Assembly (NCBI GenBank): GCA_030526885.1
Contig: JAUNBV010000036.1
Coordinates: forward strand, 1-13,701
DNA: 13,701 nt
Direction: 5' to 3'
From: Syntrophomonadaceae bacterium
GTDB taxonomy: Bacteria; Bacillota; Syntrophomonadia; Syntrophomonadales; Syntrophomonadaceae
Shown: positions 1-5,568 of the stretch, piece by piece
How positions within the stretch are numbered: position 1 is the stretch's first letter
How the letters are laid out: each line of letters begins with the position of its first letter
Made by a program: the position numbers and the translations under genes
The notes under the pieces: model-generated
The model's database searches: none
Told to the model about the DNA's origin: nothing
What the model saw: the letters and a program-made list of their open reading frames with translations, nothing else

Positions 1-180
1 CCGTAAATTAAATCTGCTTTAGGGACCAGGGGCAATGAAAGGTGTGCTGCGAAACCGCCTTTGGGCGGTAATGGTGAGCAGAGTAAAGGTCTCAAAAATC
101 AATGACGGCGTATAACCTGAACACGAAAAGGCAATGTCTGTGCGGTTAAGCGGTGCGCGGCCTTATATCTGTTTCGCGCG
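1..180 (+). ncRNA. Possible structured RNA / group II intron fragment
   Basis: No open frame with a plausible start and ribosome binding site covers this stretch. It has the texture of structured RNA: a tight hairpin (CCGCC at 55-59, GGCGG at 64-68), purine-rich AAAGG and GAAAAGG segments, and a GCGGTTAAGCGGTGCGCGG stretch at about 142-160. The run around 105-160 reminds me of domain I of bacterial group II introns, but this is recollection rather than a demonstrated match. No reverse transcriptase, domain V or 3' end is present, so any intron would be a remnant cut by the window edge. A covariance-model search would decide it. Confidence 0.25.
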
Positions 181-207
181 GGGCATACTAACCCCGAGGT
201 GATTATG

Positions 208-435
208 ATGGAAAAACACCAGCGCACCGTGCGGTCTGAGCGGCAGGACACGCTGCCGGGCAATGATGCCCGGTCAACTGCCGGTAACGACGGCGACCAG
301 CCTATCCCGGCCGATGTGTATCCGGAGCTCGACACCGACCTGGCGCGGGACAACGTGGAAAACGATCTGTCGCCGGCGGATCGCGATGATTTGCGGCGTT
401 TCCCCGACTGGCCGGGGGAGGTTGAGGAGCAGTAA
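208..435 (+). CDS. Small acidic hypothetical protein
   Basis: A 75-residue frame that I do not recognise. The segment GAGGTGAT at 196-203 matches the 16S tail well and sits 4-6 bases before the ATG at 208. This favours that start over the in-frame GTG at 199 and the ATG at 205. The protein is hydrophilic and rich in Asp, Glu, Arg and Pro, with no signal peptide, membrane segment or cysteine. The C-terminal half (about residues 36-75) has alternating acidic and basic residues and Pro-Glu/Pro-Asp pairs. It may be a disordered or small regulatory protein. It is one of only three plus-strand genes in the window and ends about 35 bp before a large palindrome. Its reality rests on the ribosome binding site alone, so it could be spurious. 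Confidence 0.4.
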   Translation: MEKHQRTVRSERQDTLPGNDARSTAGNDGDQPIPADVYPELDTDLARDNVENDLSPADRDDLRRFPDWPGEVEEQ

Positions 436-469
436 AAAGCCCCGCTCGTCCGAAATTAAGGTGAGAACA

Positions 470-511
470 GGCGTGCCGCCCATGTTTTATGAAAAACATA
501 GGCGGCACGCC
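470..511. terminator. Large perfect palindrome, possible bidirectional terminator
   Basis: The arms GGCGTGCCGCC (470-480) and GGCGGCACGCC (501-511) are exact reverse complements. After one C/A mismatch, ATGTTTT (482-488) pairs with AAAACAT (493-499), leaving a four-base loop. The result is an 18-bp, GC-capped stem. It lies between the convergent ends of the small plus-strand ORF and the minus-strand yedF-like gene, where a shared terminator is expected. There is no T-tract on either side, so it may instead be a dispersed palindromic repeat. Confidence 0.5.
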
Positions 512-527
512 CATAAATCACCGGCTT

Positions 528-737
528 CTACTTTCTCAATTCCAGCTCCCATGCGCCTTTTTCGTCTCTTAATACATTTATGCCATAGCCGCTTTTGGCG
601 GCCAGCTTGGTGATGTTTTCTTTGGATACGCTGCTGTCGCCGGTTACCAGTATCTCCGCATTACCGGCGTCTATCAGTTTTTTGGTGCGCACCACCGGGA
701 TGGGGCAGCTCAGGCCGCTTACATCTATTTTTTCCAT
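528..737 (-). CDS. yedF: TusA/YedF family sulfur-carrier protein
   Basis: A 69-residue protein of the TusA/SirA/YedF family, which are small sulfur (or possibly selenium) carriers. The family signature Cys-Pro-x-Pro is present as CPIP at residues 11-14, and Cys11 would be the persulfide-bearing residue. The length matches a stand-alone TusA domain. It lacks the extra C-terminal DsrE-like domain found in longer YedF proteins. The chosen ATG at 737 follows a GGGGG-rich site by nine bases; the in-frame TTG at 758 overlaps the end of yedE and is less likely. The start lies 17 bp after the yedE stop, so the two are almost certainly co-transcribed. Pairing with a YedE-type permease suggests the carrier receives imported sulfur or selenium species. 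The family is secure; the substrate is inferred. Confidence 0.85.
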   Translation of the reverse strand: MEKIDVSGLSCPIPVVRTKKLIDAGNAEILVTGDSSVSKENITKLAAKSGYGINVLRDEKGAWELELRK

Positions 738-754
738 ATCCTTATACCCCCTTA

Positions 755-1876
755 TCAAGCTTTTTCACGGTGGGTAAAGCCCACGATGAGCATAAATACG
801 ATCCCGACCACGCAGGCGATCTGCCCGTAAAGACCGGGGCCGCCAATAGAAAGCAGCGCGGTTTCGGCGTTGATGGCGGACGCCGCGGAGGCAAAGGCAA
901 AGTTGTGGGCAAAGGCTGCGCCGACTATCATGCCGACTACAACAGCGGCAGCATCGGTATCGCCTTCACCGGACAGTACCAGTTGGCGCAGGGGGCAGCC
1001 GCCCAGCAAGCAAGCGGTGAGGCCCACCAGATACAGGCCCAGGAAATTCCAAAGCTGCGCGGTGTGAGCTACCGGCTGCGGCTTGGCTCCGCCGCCGATG
1101 GTAAAGCCGAAGTTGAAGAAACCGAAGATCAGGTTCAGCACCAGCGCGCCGGCGAAGATGCCCAAAAAGCCCAGCAGCAGAGTATTATCCCGCATCAGGA
1201 TGAAGTCGCGGATGCCGCCGCTCAGGCACAGGCGTATCCGCTGGGCGATAGCGCCCACCAACAGACCGGCGATGAGGCTGATGGCCACGGGAGCGGCCAT
1301 GGAACCGGGACCGGATTGGCTAAAGAAGATGGGGCCGCCTTCGCTGAAGGAGGTGGCGCACAGCAGCAGCACCAACAAAAAGGCGAAAATGGCGGGCAAA
1401 ACGAAGCCGCCCAATTGATGGTCATGGTTGGTGCTGCGGCCTAAGTCGAAGCCGCGCTTTAAGAAGAATACTCCGGTGGCGATGCCCAGGGCAAAGCCGA
1501 TAAAGGCCACCACGGCGTTGACGTCGCCGCCGGCCATGCGCAGGATATCGCGCAGGGGGCAGCCTAAAAACACCAGCGCCCCGATCATCATGAAAGCGCC
1601 CATAATAAAGCGCAAAAAGGTGGCCGAACCGCCACGGCTGCGGAATTCGCCTTTAAACAGGGCAAATATCATCGCGCCCAGGATCAGGCCGATAATCTCG
1701 GGGCGGATATACTGCACCACCCCGGCGCGGTGCAGGCCGAGCGCTCCTGCGATATCGCGCTCAAAGCAGGCGATACAAAAGCCCATGTTGCCCGGATTGC
1801 CGAGCTTGACCAGGATGACCGCAATCACGCCGATGACCAGGCCCCCGATCAGAGTAAACCACTTCAATTTGTTCAA
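755..1876 (-). CDS. yedE: YedE/YeeE-type sulfur/selenium transporter
   Basis: A 373-residue polytopic membrane protein of the YeeE/YedE family, in which thiosulfate uptake has been shown for some members. The N-terminal part (GNPGNMGFCIACFERDIAGA, residues 27-46) resembles the subgroup associated with selenium metabolism. Conserved cysteines include Cys34 and Cys37, and Cys106 and Cys294 in two matching GCPLR motifs (GCPLRD near 105, GCPLRQ near 293). These motifs reflect the family's internal duplication. Many hydrophobic helices fill the sequence. The start is a TTG: AAGGAGGGG at 1882-1890 lies at the right distance and no ATG competes. A TusA-like gene follows directly. The substrate (thiosulfate, or a reduced sulfur or selenium species) cannot be settled from sequence. 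Confidence 0.87.
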   Translation of the reverse strand: MNKLKWFTLIGGLVIGVIAVILVKLGNPGNMGFCIACFERDIAGALGLHRAGVVQYIRPEIIGLILGAMIFALFKGEFRSRGGSATFLRFIMGAFMMIGALVFLGCPLRDILRMAGGDVNAVVAFIGFALGIATGVFFLKRGFDLGRSTNHDHQLGGFVLPAIFAFLLVLLLCATSFSEGGPIFFSQSGPGSMAAPVAISLIAGLLVGAIAQRIRLCLSGGIRDFILMRDNTLLLGFLGIFAGALVLNLIFGFFNFGFTIGGGAKPQPVAHTAQLWNFLGLYLVGLTACLLGGCPLRQLVLSGEGDTDAAAVVVGMIVGAAFAHNFAFASAASAINAETALLSIGGPGLYGQIACVVGIVFMLIVGFTHREKA

Positions 1877-1900
1877 ACCAACCCCTCCTTTTAATGTGCG

Positions 1901-1931
1901 TTAACATAATAAATTGTTATTATTATGTTAA
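1901..1931 (-). promoter_or_regulatory. AT-rich dyad in the yedE leader
   Basis: TTAACATAATAA (1901-1912) and TTATTATGTTAA (1920-1931) are exact reverse complements, 12 bp per arm, separated by seven bases. The element lies just upstream of the yedE ribosome binding site and downstream of the predicted transcription start. It could be a repressor operator or a leader hairpin. Its symmetry and AT-richness fit a DNA-binding dimer, but no regulator gene is adjacent. Confidence 0.5.
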
Positions 1932-1948
1932 ATATTTGTGATATCGAT

Positions 1949-1977
1949 ATTTTAGCGCACAGCTGAGCGAGGGGCAA
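1949..1977 (-). promoter_or_regulatory. Vegetative-type promoter of yedE-yedF
   Basis: On the minus strand TTGCCC (complement of 1972-1977) and TAAAAT (complement of 1949-1954) are separated by exactly 17 bases, fitting a sigma-A-type promoter. Predicted transcription start is near 1942, giving a leader of about 65 bases that contains the dyad at 1901-1931. Confidence 0.5.
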
Positions 1978-2013
1978 TAAAATTTTTATTAATAGTTATT
2001 TATTACATTATAA

Positions 2014-2493
2014 TTATTTATGATAGGGCTCGTGATGGAGGATGCGGAAGGAACGGTAAAGCTGCTCGACCAGCATCAGTACCGCCAGTTGATGGGCAAA
2101 GGTCAGGGAAGAAAAGGACAGCCGGTAATCAGCCCGTTGTTTCATGTCGGGCGACAGGCCGTAGGAAGCTCCTATGACGAAATTGACGCGGGGGCGTCCG
2201 CTCTCGTTCCACTGCCGCACCAGATCGGCCAACTGCCGCGAATCGGGGTTTTTGCCCTCGATATCCAGCGCTACCACCAGCTCGTCCGGACGCAGCAGGT
2301 TCAGTATCTTGCCCGCTTCCTTTTGCAGCATGTGTTCGATGTCCTTAGGGGCCGGTTCGGGGTCCAGCCGCTCCTCCAGCCCGTCGATAAGCTCAAACTG
2401 CCCATAGCTTTTCAGGCGTTTCATATATTCGTTCACGCCCTGCCGGTAAAACGGTTCTTTGATTTTACCCACGGAAATTATACGATATTTCAT
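2014..2493 (-). CDS. rlmH: 23S rRNA pseudouridine-1915 N3-methyltransferase
   Basis: A 159-residue SPOUT-class methyltransferase of the RlmH (YbeA) family, which uses S-adenosylmethionine to methylate pseudouridine 1915 in helix 69 of 23S rRNA on the assembled ribosome. The family landmarks are present: the N-terminal MKYRIISVGKIKE, the cofactor-loop FVIGASYGL (about residues 105-113; most homologues have FVIGG) and the C-terminal LVEQLYRSFRI plus EPYHK end. Length is normal. An AAAGG site precedes the ATG by about eight bases. It lies 64 bp downstream of sigF on the same strand without an obvious terminator between them, so read-through is possible. No function link to sporulation is known; it is a housekeeping gene. 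Confidence 0.95.
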   Translation of the reverse strand: MKYRIISVGKIKEPFYRQGVNEYMKRLKSYGQFELIDGLEERLDPEPAPKDIEHMLQKEAGKILNLLRPDELVVALDIEGKNPDSRQLADLVRQWNESGRPRVNFVIGASYGLSPDMKQRADYRLSFSSLTFAHQLAVLMLVEQLYRSFRILHHEPYHK

Positions 2494-2557
2494 GGCCCAT
2501 ACCTTTCGACGCCCGTCCCCGGTTTTCCTTTATTGCGCGAGTGGTGACCCATCGGCC

Positions 2558-3295
2558 TTAATCCCTGACCAGCGCTTCCCGCAGCTTGGCCAGCGCTTTT
2601 TTCTCTAACCGCGACACCTGCACCTGGGATAAGGCCAGGTCGGCGGCGATGACGGTCTGGGTCTCGTCGCGGAAGTAACGGCGCAGGATGATTTCCTGTT
2701 CGCGGGGGGCCAGGGCTGCCACCGCCTCCCGCAGCGCGATTTGCTCCAACATGGCGGCGCTGCCGTCTTCCCCTATTATGCGCTCCATCAGGGACAGGGC
2801 TTCATTTTCCTCCCCGGGCGAGGTTTCGTCGATAGAAGCCGGAGCGCGGCAGGCTTCCAAAGCCATCACGATTTCCTCGCGTTCCATCCCGGTCTCCGCC
2901 GCCAGCTCATCCAGGCGCGGCTCCCGCCCCAGATCGGCCGCCAGTCGCTCCTGCGCCCGCCGCACTTGCAAATAGTTTTCCCGCACGCTGCGCTGTACCT
3001 TGATAATGCCGTCATCGCGCAGAAACCTCTTTATCTCCCCGATTATCATCGGCACGGCATAAGTGGAAAACTGCACCTCATAGCTGAAATCGAAGCGGTC
3101 AATGGCTTTGAGCAGGCCGATAGCGCCCACTTGAAACAGGTCTTCCTGTTCCGCCGCGCTGCCCTTGAAGCGTTGCAGCACCAGCGAAATCAGCCCCAGG
3201 TTGGCTTCGTAAATCTCGGCGCGGGCACTCTCGTTGCCATCCTGCGCGCTGCGCAGCAGGGCATGGTTGTCCCCATAGCGTTTTGCAGCCGGCAT
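2558..3295 (-). CDS. sigF: RNA polymerase sigma-F factor (forespore)
   Basis: A 245-residue sigma-70 family protein, the first forespore-specific sigma factor. Region 2 spans about residues 30-105 and includes EDLFQVGAIGLLKAIDRFDF and FSTYAVPMIIGEIKRFLRDD. Region 3 covers about 106-150. Region 4 (about 190-240) carries the helix-turn-helix QTVIAADLALSQVQVSRLEK. The ATG at 3295 has AGGAGG eight bases upstream and follows the spoIIAB stop by 11 bp; longer in-frame extensions would overlap spoIIAB and are rejected. The order spoIIAA-spoIIAB-sigF identifies it as SigF rather than the similar SigG. SpoIIAB holds it inactive until unphosphorylated SpoIIAA releases it after asymmetric division. Confidence 0.96.
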   Translation of the reverse strand: MPAAKRYGDNHALLRSAQDGNESARAEIYEANLGLISLVLQRFKGSAAEQEDLFQVGAIGLLKAIDRFDFSYEVQFSTYAVPMIIGEIKRFLRDDGIIKVQRSVRENYLQVRRAQERLAADLGREPRLDELAAETGMEREEIVMALEACRAPASIDETSPGEENEALSLMERIIGEDGSAAMLEQIALREAVAALAPREQEIILRRYFRDETQTVIAADLALSQVQVSRLEKKALAKLREALVRD

Positions 3296-3306
3296 ATTTT
3301 GGCCTC

Positions 3307-3747
3307 CTACAAATCGCCGCCGTCGGGGTTCGCGCCAAAACACTTCACCAGCCGCACTTGGGTGCCCTGTCCCGGCGTGCTGGTCACCTCCATTTGATCC
3401 ATAAATGTTTTCATGAAGGTAAAACCTAGGCCCATGTGCTCGGGTCGGTTGGAGTAGTTGCTCTGCAGGGCGGCCGCCACGTCTGCAATGCCCACGCCCC
3501 AATCCGTGACGGTCAGTTCCAGCCGTTCATCCTCCAGTATCTCGGCGCACAGTTCTATTTTTTGTTCCCTATCCCCCGGATAGGCATGGACCACACAGTT
3601 GGACACCGCCTCCGACACCACCAGCCGGAGCTCCTCGATCTCCTCCAGCGTCACGTTCAACCGGCTGGCAAAGGCGGCGGTACTGGCCCGCGCAAAGGCC
3701 ACATTTTCCGGCCGGCTCATGAATTGAATTTTTACATAGTCTTTCAT
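3307..3747 (-). CDS. spoIIAB: Anti-sigma F factor, serine kinase
   Basis: A 146-residue GHKL-fold protein that binds SigF and phosphorylates SpoIIAA with ATP. The nucleotide site is intact: an N-box EAVSNCVVHAY with Glu46 and Asn50, a G1 box DWGVGI (residues 82-87) and a G2 box HMGLGFTFM (104-112). The length matches Bacillus SpoIIAB. A GGGTGG site lies about ten bases before the ATG. It follows spoIIAA after 81 bp, an unusually wide gap for this operon, in which CCGCGT (3772-3777) and ACGCGG (3784-3789) can form a small hairpin that might tune the stoichiometry of the two proteins. It ends 11 bp before sigF. Confidence 0.96.
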   Translation of the reverse strand: MKDYVKIQFMSRPENVAFARASTAAFASRLNVTLEEIEELRLVVSEAVSNCVVHAYPGDREQKIELCAEILEDERLELTVTDWGVGIADVAAALQSNYSNRPEHMGLGFTFMKTFMDQMEVTSTPGQGTQVRLVKCFGANPDGGDL

Positions 3748-3828
3748 CCGCTAAATCCACCCTTTCAAGCCCCGCGTCCCGGTACGCGGCAGCCTAATTC
3801 TCTCAACCCCCCGGCCTGTCCAAAGCCG

Positions 3829-4161
3829 CTAATCCTCCGGCACATCGTTTGCCGTCGGCAGTATCGGTATCAGGCCTACCACCCCCGATAAATCGAGGAT
3901 ACGATGTACCATGGGGCGTACCCCCACGATGAACATACGCCCGCCCTGCTCCGATATCTGGCGATAACGCCCTAAGATCAGGGCCAGGCCGGAGCTGTCG
4001 ATAAAGGTGGTGTGCTCCAGGTCAAACACCATCCGCGTGGGCGGGCGTTCCCGCAATATCTGCTCCAGCACGGGCCGCAGCCGTCCGGCGGTCATTAGGT
4101 CCAGCTCCCCCCTGATCCTGACCATCACCCCATTTTTGATGTTTTTTATATCGTAGCTCAC
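3829..4161 (-). CDS. spoIIAA: Anti-sigma F factor antagonist (STAS domain)
   Basis: A 110-residue STAS-domain protein. When unphosphorylated it binds SpoIIAB and frees SigF; SpoIIAB inactivates it by phosphorylation and the phosphatase SpoIIE reactivates it. The phosphorylation motif FIDSSGLALILGRY is intact, with Ser56 corresponding to the known Bacillus site. I chose the GTG at 4161 because GGAAGGGG lies about eight bases upstream and the length fits the family. The in-frame ATG at 4185 would add eight residues but has no ribosome binding site. The gene is separated from dacF by 171 bp containing a large palindrome. The family assignment is secure; the start is less so. Confidence 0.93.
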   Translation of the reverse strand: MSYDIKNIKNGVMVRIRGELDLMTAGRLRPVLEQILRERPPTRMVFDLEHTTFIDSSGLALILGRYRQISEQGGRMFIVGVRPMVHRILDLSGVVGLIPILPTANDVPED

Positions 4162-4192
4162 AAGCAAAACCCCTTCCCGTGACATGCTGTTT

Positions 4193-4283
4193 AGTTGTCG
4201 GTTGCCTGCCCGCGGCAGGGGCGGCAGGCCCTTTCCCCGTCCTCACAGCTCATAACGCTACGGGGCACAGGCAACTGACAACT
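4193..4283. repeat. Compound palindrome between dacF and spoIIAA
   Basis: The outer arms at 4193-4208 and 4268-4283 are complementary at 15 of 16 positions (AGTTGTCGGTTGCCTG against CAGGCAACTGACAACT). Inside, CCCCGT (4235-4240) pairs with ACGGGG (4260-4265), and CCTGCC/GGCAGG at 4205-4219 forms a competing small hairpin. The whole could fold into a branched 91-base structure. It sits where a spoIIA-specific promoter lies in Bacillus, and I could not see a clear sigma-H match. It may be a small non-autonomous repeat element or an RNA element in the transcript. Confidence 0.5.
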
Positions 4284-4332
4284 GATACAGAGTTCCACAG
4301 CAAGGGGCGTTGTCCCTTCCACAAAATTCCAA

Positions 4333-5493
4333 CTATATAGTGAAACTTTCGTCCCAAAGCTTCAAAATTTCCCGAAATATGCCGCCGCGCGGCACGTCCT
4401 GCGCCGCCACGATATCCACTTGCTTGCTCAACACTCCGTCCACGCTGATTTTGTATTCGCCCAGCTTCTGCCCTTTATACACCGGGGCTTCGACATAGGG
4501 CAGCAATACCGCTTCGGCGCTTACATTATTAAGCTGCTCCTTGAGGCAGGCAATGCCTACCGCTTCGGCGGTATGCAAACCCACTTCCTCCATCTTGCCC
4601 TTGCCTACCGTCACGCTGCCGCAGCCTTCGTCGGCGGCCAGAAACTCCTTCCAGCTATAGCGGGCAAAGCCGTAATTATGCAGCAGCATGGAATCGCTGA
4701 AATGCCCGTTGGTCTTGGGAGACGCCATTACTACCGCCACCAGCCGCAAACCGTCGCGCTCCACGGTGGAGGTCAGGCAATACTTGGCCTCCGTGGTCCA
4801 GCCGGTTTTCATGCCGTCGGTTCCCTTAAACCACCACAGCAGCTTATTGGTGTTATACAGCTTGAACTCCCCGCCGCGCAGATCGTATTCCTTGACTTTG
4901 GTGTATTCCATCACCATGGGATGCTGCAAGATGTGGCACGCCAGCAGGGCCATATCATAGGCGCTGGTCACGTGGCCCGCCTCATGCAGGCCGTTGGTGT
5001 TGGCGAAATGAGTGTTCTTCATCCCGATTTCCTGGGCCCGGGCGTTCATTTTGTCCACAAACGCCTCCTCGCTCCCCTCCAGGAACTCCGCCACCGCCAC
5101 ACAGGCATCATTGGCCGAGCCTACCGCTATCGCCATCAGCATATCCTGATAGCTCATTTCCTCACCCGGTTCCAGATAGATTTGGGAACCGCCCATGCTC
5201 CAGGCATGCTCGCTGGTGGTGACTATATCGTCCAGCGACGCGCGCGATTCCTCCAGTGCCTCCACCGCCAGCAGCAGCGTCATCAGTTTGGTCATGCTGG
5301 CCGGCGGCAACGCTTTGTCCCGCTCATGCTCCAGCAATACCTGTCCGCTGTCGGCCAGCATCAACACATAGGTTTCGGCCTGCACCGCGGACAGTTCCGG
5401 CGCCGTTTCTTCAATCGCCCGTGCCGGGGATGAGGCGGTGGTCAAGCACAGCGCCAGCAAGATCATTATTGATACCGCTTTGATGCTTCGCAT
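4333..5493 (-). CDS. dacF: D-alanyl-D-alanine carboxypeptidase DacF
   Basis: A 386-residue penicillin-binding protein of the serine peptidase S11 family, which removes the terminal D-alanine from peptidoglycan stem peptides. An N-terminal signal peptide (hydrophobic residues about 5-20, likely cleavage after ARA at 26) directs export. All three catalytic motifs are present: SMTK with nucleophile Ser66 and Lys69, SAN at 126-128, and KTG at 229-231. The remaining C-terminal part fits the usual beta-rich PBP5_C domain. Position immediately upstream of spoIIAA marks it as DacF, which in Bacillus is made in the forespore and affects cortex cross-linking. GGAGG lies seven bases before the ATG, within a hairpin (5496-5543). 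Confidence 0.94.
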   Translation of the reverse strand: MRSIKAVSIMILLALCLTTASSPARAIEETAPELSAVQAETYVLMLADSGQVLLEHERDKALPPASMTKLMTLLLAVEALEESRASLDDIVTTSEHAWSMGGSQIYLEPGEEMSYQDMLMAIAVGSANDACVAVAEFLEGSEEAFVDKMNARAQEIGMKNTHFANTNGLHEAGHVTSAYDMALLACHILQHPMVMEYTKVKEYDLRGGEFKLYNTNKLLWWFKGTDGMKTGWTTEAKYCLTSTVERDGLRLVAVVMASPKTNGHFSDSMLLHNYGFARYSWKEFLAADEGCGSVTVGKGKMEEVGLHTAEAVGIACLKEQLNNVSAEAVLLPYVEAPVYKGQKLGEYKISVDGVLSKQVDIVAAQDVPRGGIFREILKLWDESFTI

Positions 5494-5495
5494 AA

Positions 5496-5543
5496 AAAAA
5501 CCTCCCCCTTGTGCTTTACTTGCAACATATGGCGGAGGTTTTT
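5496..5543. terminator. Hairpin with A/T tails overlapping the dacF ribosome binding site
   Basis: AAAAACCTCC (5496-5505) and GGAGGTTTTT (5534-5543) are exact reverse complements, with two more GC pairs after a mismatch and a loop of about 22 bases. In the minus-strand transcript the 3' arm is GGAGG followed by seven U, which is also the dacF ribosome binding site. It could act as an intrinsic terminator after the dehydrogenase gene and, in any read-through RNA, mask the dacF start. Confidence 0.6.
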
Positions 5544-5568
5544 ATTTTAGACTCTTTTCCTTAAAGCA

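Noticed and set aside
770..1444. Long plus-strand open frame opposite yedE
   Set aside because: It is antisense to a clearly coding membrane gene, has low-complexity Ala/Gln/Gly composition and no ribosome binding site; it is a shadow frame in GC-rich DNA.
3296..3502. N-terminal extension of sigF upstream of 3295
   Set aside because: It would overlap spoIIAB in another frame, while the ATG at 3295 has a proper AGGAGG and gives normal SigF length.
4162..4332. A sigma-H promoter for spoIIAA as in Bacillus
   Set aside because: I looked for AGGA and GAAT-type elements at the right spacing on the minus strand and found none convincing, so no promoter is annotated.
4420..5433. 337-codon plus-strand frame opposite dacF
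   Set aside because: DacF has a signal peptide and all catalytic motifs on the other strand; the antisense product is rich in His and Gln with no recognisable domain.
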